Below are positions 55,850 to 64,000 of a stretch of 64,000 nucleotides of DNA, piece by piece. Below the pieces are notes generated by a model, which made no database searches, was not told where the DNA came from, and saw only the letters and a list, made by a program, of their open reading frames with translations. This DNA comes from Amoebophrya sp. A120 (taxonomy: Eukaryota; Sar; Dinophyceae; Syndiniales; Amoebophryaceae): the NCBI GenBank assembly GCA_905178155.1, contig CAJINV010000007.1, forward strand, positions 584,912 through 648,911, in the 5' to 3' direction. The stretch's first letter is position 1, and each line of letters begins with the position of its first letter. Both the position numbers and the translations under genes were made by a program.

Positions 55850-56100
55850 TTCTCGACCCTCCCAGTCCATGGAGAAAAACCCGGCTGGAAATTCAAAAAG
55901 TTTTCAACTTCCCAGCGGCATTTTCTCGAAAGACTTGCGCGGGAAAGATTCTTGTCGACCGCGTCCATGGAGAAAAGCCCGGGTGGAAATTTAAAAAGTT
56001 TTGAACTTCCAAGCGGGATTTTCTCGAAAGACTTCTCGGGAAAGATTCTTCTCGACCCAGTCCATGGAAAAAAGCCCGGTTGGAAATTTCCAAGGCGGTT
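55850..56100. repeat. 97-bp tandem repeat, about 2.5 copies
   Basis: CCATGG anchors recur at 55868, 55965 and 56062, a period of exactly 97. Each unit contains GGAAATT, CAAAAAGTTTTNAACTTCC and TTTTCTCGAAAGACTT. Confidence 0.88.
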
Positions 56101-56652
56101 TTTCTTCGCCCGCAGACTTTACATACTCAGGTCCGGTGGCCTGAGCAAAACTTTTACTCAGGTCGCGTATCCTTCGTCCTTCGTTTCTGCATTTGTAATG
56201 CAGGAATGCAGGAGAAAACATACCATAGCACGGCTTTCCAACTTTGGAAAGTTGTAGCGCAGAGGTGAAGGACCACTAGGACAACAGAGAGTCAAATTAG
56301 TTGAAGTGGCCATCTCAACGTTCCTCCGATGGAGGAAAATTGAAAGAGCCACGTCAACAGTTTGTCCTTCGTTTCTGCAGTAGCATTACACATTGCCAAT
56401 CATGGCTTCCCCCCGGCCACATGGCCGCAGGCCTGCGCTCGCTGGCGAACGAGCGATTGATGGAGGGACGCGGGGACGGGGTGGCGGATCAGCGACCGGT
56501 GATGGAGGAGAGCGAAGACGATGGGACGGCTCGGCGCAAGTTGTCGCCGGTTTGAGTAATGCTCAAAAAGCATGGATGCATCCCCCCCCTCCCCCCCCAT
56601 TACTTGAATAATGGTCCGACTTTTGTTGGACAAGATCTTGTGAAAAGTAGAG

Positions 56653-56699
56653 CATTATGCGAGACGTCGCTTGATTCGTGTTGAACTTGAAAGCTGGCA
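56653..56699 (+). repeat. Dispersed repeat, copy 3
   Basis: CATTATGCGAGACGTCGCTT to GAAAGCTGGCA, matching copy 1 almost base for base. Marks the end of the odd block. Confidence 0.9.
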
Positions 56700-59016
56700 C
56701 AAAGAGGGCGGCTTAATTGAGCTACTCCATACCCCATCGCGCCGAGTAACTGGAAGGAAACCTACCGGAAGATGTGAAGCAAAATTGAAGTTGGAGTTCG
56801 AACCACCACTGAGTTTTTTTGAATATCAGGCTCGTCAGTGGCGTGAGCCCGAGGCAGAATTTTTTTTACAGCTTGCATTTGAGTATAAGCTAAGTTTAAG
56901 TACTTCATCTACTTTTAGTGCATGTAGTGAGGTACCACCGTGTGATCCTTGCAAAAATGATCAGACAGAAAGCTAAAAAGCGTACGTGAAGAAAATCCAG
57001 AAGAAACGAGAAGCGAAAACCGTTTGAGAAAATTTCAGTTTATTTTGACGAGGTGGTCGGTGAAACGACAACGAGTTGTATAGTCAAGGAATAACAGAAG
57101 AGGGCCCAAAAGAGCCCTTAATTTCTTGCAAAGAGACGAGAGGGGAGAAAATGATTACGACCTCCTCATGCACAGTTGAGTTACTGCATTTGCTTTTGAT
57201 CAAGACGTCATGCCCATGTAGACGGGAAAAACAATGCACGTGAAGAGAGCGTGGCTTTGCTTATTTTCGTGCCCAAAACCGTGTTCCTACGTCCCGTTGG
57301 AACGATTCGATTCTTCTGGAAAGAAACTTTCGGTGTCAACAAGTTTTTTCAAACGTTGTACGTAGCTCCATTCGGCTCGTTCTTAGTCAGCTTGTGACAA
57401 CTTCGTGACAGATAAACAACACAACAAAGCAGGAGCACGAAAAAGCTCGTCGCGGTCGGCCTGTTATGGAGATTTGGATTTAGTATTTTCATCATTTTGT
57501 GATTGTGATTTCGGTTCATGGGCAGCCCATGCAGCCACGAAGATGCTGGTGGTGGTCCCAAAAATCACAATCGGTGCTCGTCGTACTATACCTGGTCTAT
57601 GAAGACCCCTTCGGATTTTTCAGTCTCGTACCCACACAATAAAGACTGTGCAACATCTTCACAAGTTCTCGGTGCAGAGATCGATGTTCTGATTCATCTT
57701 CGGTGTGGCCGTCGTGGTACTTTACTGCGTGGTGCTTTTCAAAAAGAAATCTCTCGGTATGGATGGTGCAGTTTTCAAGCAGTTTCTTGGCTTGATCTTC
57801 TCGGTATTCGTGTCGTGCAGCAATTGAGGATAGAAATAGATACACTTACATGGCAGTGGCACGGTGGTTTTTTTCGTTGCAACTGCTAGTGCCGGATGAG
57901 GATCTCACTTGTGTTACAAAGCACTTTGTCCTCAAGAGCTATCAATCTACTTATAGTTTTCGTGATTTGCAAGTGCAACAGGTAACGTTGTGCTCTTGTA
58001 ACCTCAACTAGCACAATAAACAAGACGTCGCGTATTTTTCTTTGAAGATGACCCCACATCACCGATGTACTTCAGTATCTTGTTTCTGCAGCAAGGACCT
58101 GAGGATTTTTTTGCCCCAGTTGTACCCACTTTTGCAATATGAGAATGAAGTCGAAAATTTGTTTCCAGCACAAGTAAAAAAGACTTTTTCTGCTTAACCA
58201 CAATTTTGATCTGAAGATGAGAAAATCGTTGGCCTCCCAAAAGATGCAGTCTTTCCACCCCCGGATGCTGCTCTCTTCTGCCGTTTTCCTGTTGGCGCAT
58301 GATCCACCTCTCGCAGAGCTTATCCAAGTGTAAAGTTTTTGTCTGTGACGGCAGATTCATTCGCGTTTGCATGGTGTGACTACACTACTAGGGACCACTG
58401 GTGGTGCTTTTGGTTGATAGAACTTGTACAGACGCGCGTAGTATTTACCGATGATGCGGAATCTACTTCATCCCTGGAGGTTGCAGTATACTAGTAGACG
58501 ACCAGCGACAAGCATCGAAAAATCTGCAGTATAGTTTTTCCTTGCATAGACTTTGGGTTGTTTCCGGGAACAAGTTGTGTACGGTTCGTGGCGGGAGTGG
58601 AGCAGGGGGAGCGAAAATTTTGGAACCCCTTTGCAGGCTTGTTCGGGGGTGGCGAGAAGAAAGTACTCGCTACATAATCTAACTAGACTTGTTCACTTTA
58701 GTTTCACTTTCCATCTTTGCAACTGATCTGCTTCACAAGTTGTATCTTGTTTTTCATCATTTGTCATTCACATAAACAGGACCCGGCCGAGCACGACGAT
58801 GACGGCGACGATAACGAACGTATCAAAAAAAAAAAAGAATGAGGGCACATCAACGTGCGATGGTGTCAGAAATCCAGCTGAGCGAATACGTGATGCGCCA
58901 GCTGTGTTGTGCTTGAGGTTGGACAAAGTGTAATTTTGTATTATAGTCTTGCGCTTTTCCACCTTTTGGATTTGGAGCTAACGCAGAGGGTGAGCGTCTA
59001 CATCTACGGTGAAAAA

Positions 59017-62000
59017 ATGGTATGAGTTAGAGATTTCCATCCACGTCGTTGAGATTTTTCCGTTTCATATGAGTGGAGCAGGAAGACACGGAGAAGGCGG
59101 CGCCGAGCGTCTGGGAGAGTTTTAAAGGCTTGCTTGGCTTGAGCGGCGGAACAGATGATGTATTAAAGCGAGCACTTGTGTTACCGCATGTAGAGTTTTC
59201 TTGCTTCTGGGCCACTTGTCGTGCTTACACCGCATCCATATTGAGAAAATATTGCCGGTGTCGTTTCATGACTCGATCGCGAGTCCCCTCTACAGTTTTC
59301 AGTTTTACCATGGTATAAATATACACGAATGCAGGGGACGAAGAGTAGTTTGTTAGCCGGTAGTGATTTGTTCGTTCTGCGCATTTGCAGCTTCCGCGTT
59401 TACTTCCTCAGTAGGTGTAGAGCTTTTCCCATTAGGTTTTTTCATACGGAAGCACGATCTTTCCGCGGCCTGTGCTACAGCACACTGTCCCTGAAAAAGG
59501 CGACGCTGCAGCCTTGGAAGAATGGATGGCGAAACGACATGAATAAACAACAAGTTGATCATGTTGATTATAGATGGAGTCGTCGAACAGCTACTTATTC
59601 TATTCTTGTTTCTGTCCATGTCAAAACAGGCGGCAAAAAAGGAGGAGGAACGACAACAAGCAAGGCTAGCTGCCCAGGAGGCAGTTAAGCAAAAAGCCGC
59701 TCAAGCAAAAGCTGCCGCCGCCGCAAAAGCTGAAGAACAAGCTCAGGTAGAAACTGCTGACATCGGCATGCATGTTGACTAGAGAACGAAGTGTAGTTTT
59801 CCTTGATAGGTACTTTTTCTTCACTCCTTCCACATTCCTGCGTTTCGCTCTGAGCGTTGCTCTTTTCGATATTGGCACATTGGCGATGGCAGCCCTGCAA
59901 AATGATGGCTCTCGTCGAACAAGTTGACATGGAGGGTGATGAAATAAAACAAAAAGCTGCACCAGCTGTAGTCTTGCATCTGCTACTTCTCCTGCTATTG
60001 GGCCTGTTGTATTCTTGTTTCTGGCAATATTAAAACAGGAGGCGCAAATAAAGGCCAAGGAAGACGAGGAACAACAAGCGGCCGAGAAACGAAGGCTACT
60101 TGCTGAAGCTGCCGCAGCAGAGGCCCGAAGAAAGGCCGAACAGCAGAGGAAAGACCCAGAAACCGCTGCGAAAAATGCCGCGAAAGCAAAAGCAAAAGCG
60201 GGAGCGGCGCATTACAACGTGCAAAAGTGGTGTGGTCGTGAGGATTCGCATTATTCTACGGCGCATATGTCCTCTGTTGCTATTCAGTCGAGTTTTGGGT
60301 TGACTATAGTACAATGGAAAAGTTCTTGTTGTACTGCACACTAGGCGAGATACTTTGTCCATGAAGCTAAAATAGATTCGTCTTCGAATTATAATGCACC
60401 CTGTTCTTGTTCGCCGTTGTGGACTACAAGGCTCGGCGCGTGAGCAATCCCTTCGATCGTGCGTTGCGGTGCTGTGAAAGCAATTAGATTTTATAGAAGT
60501 AGCACTGTTCTTGTGCTCCACCTCGTCCTTCTTCCTGGAGGAACTTTCTATATTTTCTTCAACAACTCTAGCAAATTTTGATTTCGTGTTGATTGTCCTG
60601 AAGCGCTTCGACGGACAGGAGAAGTCTTGCACAGTATTGCCGCGCTACGTACCTCGGCTACCTCGCACTTGCTAAACTGTTGCTATGCCCTACACGACCA
60701 CGACACTTTTGCACTGGATCATGACGGCGCGGTGGAGTCAGCACAAAAAGTGGAAGGCGCGCAAGGAAGCCCGCCAATGTCACCATCCAAGCTCCTACCG
60801 AAGGAAAAAACTACCCCATCTCGAAAATCGTCATCGTCGTACAGGGCTTGCAAGAATATACTACGAGCTTGAAGCTCATGTCGGCCGGGAAGGACAGTCC
60901 TCTAGAAATACCTACTGACTTCTTGACGATGCCGAACACAACCTGTGCATAACTGAGCCAGTTGTAGTCTGTCGCTAAGTGGGTCTGCTTTGATCCACGA
61001 GAAAAATTAAAGCATAAAATGTCTGGGCGCAACGATCTTCACGAAAGCGAAGCAGTGGAGCTGTGTTGACAGAAATAACTGGAGAATCAAAATAAGTAAG
61101 TCCACGCACGGTGTCTGTATGAATTCGAAGATGAGGTAGAAGTTTTCTTTTCATACCGTTCGAGAGCCCGCAGCAGTATGCTCTCTCCAGACCTGCACCT
61201 GAACGCGCTGATGGAGAACGCTGCCGGAAAACCGAGTGCCATCACCCCCGTGCCGCCTGCAGGAGGAGGAGGAGGAGGGGCTTTATCTTCTGCCTCGTCG
61301 CCGCAGAAGCCAGTTATTTCTTCTTCATCGTCGCCGTCTCCTTCATTGCAGTCGAAACCAGTTGCAGCCACTTCAGCAGCTTCATCCCCTCCATATCCCC
61401 AGTGAAAAAGCAAACGTACTCACCAGCCTCGAGTAGTGGTCATGCAGGTCTACTGCGTCATCTAGTCTACATCTGCCGGCGCCTTTGTAGCAACGTCCTT
61501 ATAATTTCCCCTGAGAAGAGGAGCATAATTGAATTTGTACCTACTCGTACTAGTCGTCGTATTTTCGTTTTGTCAACAGGATGCTGAGCTACTCGCGGAG
61601 GGCTTTGTGATGTATCAATCTGGTGTCCTCCTCGTCCTCCTCGCTGATCAGCAGCACTCATACTACAGACCAAAAGAACTTGTTATGCGTAGTGAAGAAT
61701 ACCAATAGAAACTCGCTTCTTTTGATGTAGCAGAAGTCCCACTGGTTTCACTGAGGGGCGGGTACGTTTTTACTGAGGATACTCAGGAGTTGTCGAGAGT
61801 CAACAGCGCTCCAGGACCAAAGCCGAGGAGCACGCCACCCGCATCTCCGAAGAAGGAATCAACACCCGCAGCTTCTGCACCTGGTATCCAGAAAGAGAAA
61901 TGTGGTTTCGTGTAACAGCTTCGATCGTGGACTGACACTATGACATGACTAATTCATTTCTCTGCATCCAGTATAGAGATAAAATTTGTCGTTGTCATGC

Positions 62001-62696
62001 ATAGCTACCACCGGAGATTGATATCTCAGAGGAAGACAGCCGCCGTTCAAGGCTGGCTGGCATGAGAGACATGACTGGTGTTTATTTGCATTTTCTCTGC
62101 ATCTTCTTCTCAGATTTATTGCACAACTAAGACAGTTTTTTTTTTCCTGGATACCGGGCGCATCGCCAACTGGAGGAGTGGCAGCGCAGGCTGAATTGCG
62201 GAGGGTTCAATCTGCTATCACTCCGACTCCGTCAAAAAGACCTCCACCACCTGCGTCTCCGGCTGCAGCTTCAGTGAAGATGAACTTGGGTGCCGCTTTT
62301 GAAGAAGCCGCCGCTGCAGAGAAGAAGGGTTCTCCCTCTGAAGCTAGCACTCGTACGCCCTCTGAAGCTAGCACCTTTCATGATATCCGAATCGAAAATC
62401 GCCCCTCGTCCGCTGAAGTACTTATCAAAAGTAAAAATGTCTGGGTCTGGAAGAATGCAACTTGTGATGCTGTATTTGGATTCCAAAAAAATCTGTATTG
62501 CATGAGTAGCAAACAGAATGCAACTTTTGCTACGCTGAGAAGGCATTTGTCATGCGGAATAGGCATCAAGAAGCCCTCAAAAATCTGTATTGCTAGGGTA
62601 TGCATCACAGACATCATGGCTCATGCAAAACGTGCATGACAAGTGTCAGAATCTTCCAGACCCAGACATTTTTACAGTTGATATGAAGCTGGCTAA
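59017..62696 (+). CDS. Ala/Lys/Glu coiled-coil protein with Ser/Pro-rich tail
   Basis: Exons: tentative 59017-59019 (ATG|GTATGAG), 59082-59159, 59630-59746, 60039-60209, about 60732-60838, 61174-61393, 61787-61884, 62159-62418 and 62689-62696 (stop TAA 62694). The first clear exon reads EDTEKAAPSVWESFKGLLG. The next two encode a charged alanine-rich helix (KKEEERQQARLAAQEAVKQK; EEQQAAEKRRLLAEAAAAEA), a likely coiled coil or single alpha-helix. The rest is Ser/Pro/Lys-rich and disordered, with SPxK-type phosphorylation sites (SPPMSPSKLLPKEKTTP) and a TPTPSKRPPPP patch. Family not recognised; a scaffold or nucleic-acid-associated role is a guess. Both intron types occur: GT-AG introns in the 5' half and TIR elements in the 3' half. 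The 60210-60724 junction is one base off the simple rule, and the 1-codon first exon is speculative. Confidence 0.62.
59160..59629 (+). other. Probable GT-AG intron, 470 bp
   Basis: Donor GATGAT|GTATTA, acceptor TCAAAACAG|GCG; phase 0 on both sides (SGGTDD joined to AAKKEEE). Shares the acceptor context AAAACAG with the next intron. Confidence 0.7.
59747..60038 (+). other. Probable GT-AG intron, 292 bp
   Basis: Donor GCTCAG|GTAGAA, acceptor TTAAAACAG|GAG; phase 0 on both sides (EEQAQ joined to EAQIKAK). Confidence 0.75.
60210..60724. mobile_element. Intronic TIR element, family D-like, 515 bp
   Basis: Inner TIR GTGCAAAAGTGGTGTGGTCG pairs with CGACCACGACACTTTTGCAC. Flanked by CGGCG (60205-60209, 60725-60729). 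Ends are CAT/ATGA rather than TAT/ATA. Removal of element plus one repeat leaves the downstream frame one base out, so the real splice boundary must differ slightly. Confidence 0.68.
60839..61173 (+). other. Probable GT-AG intron, 335 bp
   Basis: Donor TCATCGTC|GTACAG, acceptor GCCCGCAG|CAG; phase compatible (RKSSSS joined to SMLSPD). Confidence 0.65.
61394..61781. mobile_element. Intronic TIR element, family P
   Basis: 388 bp, TATCCCCAGTGAAAAAGC against an end GTTTTTACTGAGGATA, with an inner AACGTAC pair. Flanks CTCCA/CTCAG match at three of five. Removal joins SSPP to ELSRVNS in frame. Confidence 0.78.
61885..62153. mobile_element. Intronic TIR element, family H-like, diverged
   Basis: 269 bp, TATCCAGAAAGAGAAATG to TTTTTCCTGGATA, flanks CCTGG/CCGGG. 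Removal joins AASAPG to ASPTGG in frame. Confidence 0.8.
62419..62683. mobile_element. Intronic TIR element, family A
   Basis: 265 bp, TACTTATCAAAAGTAAAAATG to ACAGTTGATA, flanked by TGAAG (62414-62418, 62684-62688). Removal joins PSSAE to AG and the stop codon, so the last exon is only 8 bases. Confidence 0.88.
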
Positions 62697-63184
62697 AACA
62701 ACTCTAAAATAGTTGCAATTGGGAAAAAGCAACAGGCATGCTTGTAGATGTCAGTAGACCCTCAATTATAAATATCCTGTGCTCGTAAAAAAGGATTGGG
62801 TTGTAAAGTTCCTCTTGCATCTGCACGCTACTGTTTTTATTTCACTCCGCCGTACGAAATTGAAGATGCACGGACCTTGAGTGTGATGAAACTGCGCTCT
62901 TGAACTTTGCCTCCTTAGACTGACGCACAGCATCCTAGCTCTTAAGTACGTCGGACAGACCTGCTGCTCTATACATGCAAGACAAGTAATTCTTATCCTA
63001 AGAAGTAAGGCCCTTTCGGGCGGGCAGGTCCGCTTGCAAAAAACGTGCGGCCGCTCTTTCCACTTCCCACTCGTGTCGTGCTAAAAAAACCCATCCCACG
63101 GCTGTTGGAAGATCATCCACAACTACGTGGGCCGCCGCGGGGCGCTTTTCATTCTCATATCTTCGTCCGCGCCCTCGTCCACAG
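62697..63184. other. Intergenic, 0.5 kb
   Basis: No coding frame with support. The end (CCTCGTCCACAG at 63173-63184) looks like an intron acceptor for the next gene, whose first exon may lie here or be absent. Confidence 0.45.
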
Positions 63185-64000
63185 GGCAAAAGGCAGGAAC
63201 AGTGAGGAGGAAGTTCTCGTTTGCAGACGAGTTACCCCAGAAAGCCGTCGAGTTACCCCAGAACGGAAACGTATGGATGTGTCAGAGTTGAAATCGACAA
63301 AGTTGAAATAATTTGTCATGCATAAAATGGATGCCAGTTGGAACCCAGTTCCCAAGTGGCGCATGACAAATTTCGGTGGTCCCTAAATCCAGTTTGTCAT
63401 GCTGTTTAGGCAAAGAAGAGCGATTTTCTCATGCTACTTTAGCAGCTCGAGCTGTGACCCCAAACAGGCTTACAATCGGCCTCAATTGCCTGCTCTGCAA
63501 CACACGTACCTCGGGTCATGCATTTCATGCATTACAAATCATTTCAACTTTGACGATTTCACACCTGACGCTCCCATAAAACGTAGCTCCGTTGACCGAA
63601 AAAAATCTGGCAGCTGCCAAGTTGACCAAGGACGGGCTATTGTGAGGAAAAATCCCCCCTCCCCATATCGAAAGCGAGATTTGTGTTGCTGTATTTGAGT
63701 ACACAAATCACGTCTGTCTTGCTGGAGAGGACTGCAGACCCATATCAAGCCTGAGTAGAGAGGCTTTGACTTAGGCGCTTAGCATGAAAAGCGTCCGTGA
63801 TGTTGGCTCAACAGCATGACAAACCGCCTGCACAATGCTGCGTAGCTTGTCGAGTTGCCTTCTTGCAAGACAGACGTGATTTGAGGTCGCAAATCAGCAA
63901 CACAAATTTCCGGAAGCATAGTACCTTTTCGATATGGGGAGGGGGGATTTTTCCTCTTAATACGGGCTGCGCGTTATCCTGTGCAAAAGTATCGCACTCG
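63185..64000 (+). CDS. Partial gene of unknown function, runs off the window
   Basis: Exons 63185-63271, 63584-63637 and 63968-63974, then a D element cut by the window end. Spliced reading gives a basic segment (VRRKFSFADELPQKAVELPQ), then VAPLTEKNLAAAKLTKDGLR. The nucleotide motif GAGTTACCCCAGAA occurs twice, giving the ELPQ repeat. The start is not found: an acceptor-like CCACAG precedes the first exon. Too little protein to name a family. Confidence 0.55.
63272..63578. mobile_element. Intronic TIR element, family K
   Basis: 307 bp, TATGGATGTGTCAGAGTTG to GACGCTCCCATA, flanked by AAACG (63267-63271, 63579-63583). Interior inverted relative to the copy at 45960. Removal joins PQNGN to VAPLTE. 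Confidence 0.94.
63638..63962. mobile_element. Intronic TIR element, family C
   Basis: 325 bp, TATTGTGAGG to CCTCTTAATA, flanked by CGGGC (63633-63637, 63963-63967). Same orientation as 10262. Removal joins LTKDG to LR. Confidence 0.94.
63975..64000. mobile_element. Intronic TIR element, family D, truncated by window end
   Basis: Left end only: TATCCTGTGCAAAAGTATCG, matching the left end at 36628. The right end lies outside the window, so the direct repeat cannot be checked. Confidence 0.8.

Larger units (their letters stand above)
54001..59019. other. Repeat-rich, gene-poor stretch, 5 kb
   Basis: From 54076 to 56700 lies a GC-rich block bounded and split by three copies of a 41-47 bp repeat, with hairpins and a 97-bp tandem repeat. 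Long open frames on both strands at 54.1-55.7 kb overlap each other and look like a by-product of high GC. From 56700 to 59019 composition returns to that of other intergenic DNA. Frames 56671-56976 and 57518-57889 are weak and not called. No TIR intronic element was found here, as expected if the elements are visible only in transcribed genes or tolerated only there. Confidence 0.55.

Noticed and set aside
56671-57889. Frames 56671-56976 and 57518-57889
   Set aside because: The first begins inside the dispersed repeat; neither shows a family, and both are in AT-mixed DNA with many stops nearby.
1-64000. tRNA, rRNA, transposase, reverse transcriptase or LTR
   Set aside because: I looked for typical motifs by eye on both strands and found none. 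A profile search would be needed to exclude diverged forms.

Overview
This window looks like nuclear DNA of a eukaryotic protist. The best guess is a parasitic syndinian dinoflagellate of the Amoebophrya type. Reasons seen in the sequence: ten protein genes all read on the + strand; most genes are cut by short terminal-inverted-repeat (TIR) elements that must be removed from the message; a few ordinary GT-AG introns sit in the same genes; and one gene couples a voltage-sensor segment to a class III cyclase, as in alveolate cyclases. Invasive intronic elements have been reported from Amoebophrya genomes. That link is from memory and was not checked.

Layout. 0.5-6.5 kb: two RING-finger membrane-protein paralogues, one uninterrupted (529-1479) and one carrying five elements (2311-6462). 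7.0-13.9 kb: a 1577-residue secretory glycosyltransferase-like protein with nine elements. 14.5-20.1 kb: a secretory protein of unknown function with eight elements, several GT-AG introns and a small palindromic repeat. 21.4-25.3 kb: an LRAT/NCxHF-like protein with one element and an apparent frameshift. 26.3-30.7 kb: an unbroken 1459-residue membrane protein. 32.1-43.0 kb: a 3093-residue secretory protein with seven elements. 44.8-54.0 kb: the voltage-sensor cyclase, 21 exons, 19 elements and one GT-AG intron. 54-56.7 kb: a repeat block unlike its surroundings. 59-62.7 kb: an Ala/Lys/Glu-rich, then Ser/Pro-rich protein with four elements. 63.2 kb to the end: a partial gene with three elements.

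The main signal is the element set. I mapped 56 insertions in about 14 TIR families. Signatures: A GTCTGGGTCTGGAAG; B AAAAAAGTGTTACAGTTACA; C GGAAAAATCCCCCCTCCCC; D GCAAAAGTATCGTACTCG; E AAAAAAGCAGGCAGGTCA; F GTGCACAACTCCCCCTCCC; G CTCAAACGTTACA; H AAAAAAACTGTGTAAGTGTA; I AAGTTTGTCACAGTCACT; J TATCCTGTGTAAAAATGTCC; K GTCAGGATTGAAATCG; plus single-copy M, N and P. Nearly all begin TAT and end ATA and are flanked by a 5-bp direct repeat (37 perfect, 12 with one mismatch). Removing the element plus one repeat copy restores an open frame through whole genes: the coding lengths of the 7.0-13.9, 32.1-43.0 and 44.8-54.0 kb genes come out as exact multiples of three (4734, 9282 and 3537 nt). Copies of one family lie in both orientations inside one gene, so removal cannot depend on an oriented GT...AG signal. 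In all exon lists the left repeat copy is kept and the right one dropped. No transposase, reverse transcriptase, tRNA, rRNA or CRISPR array was recognised.
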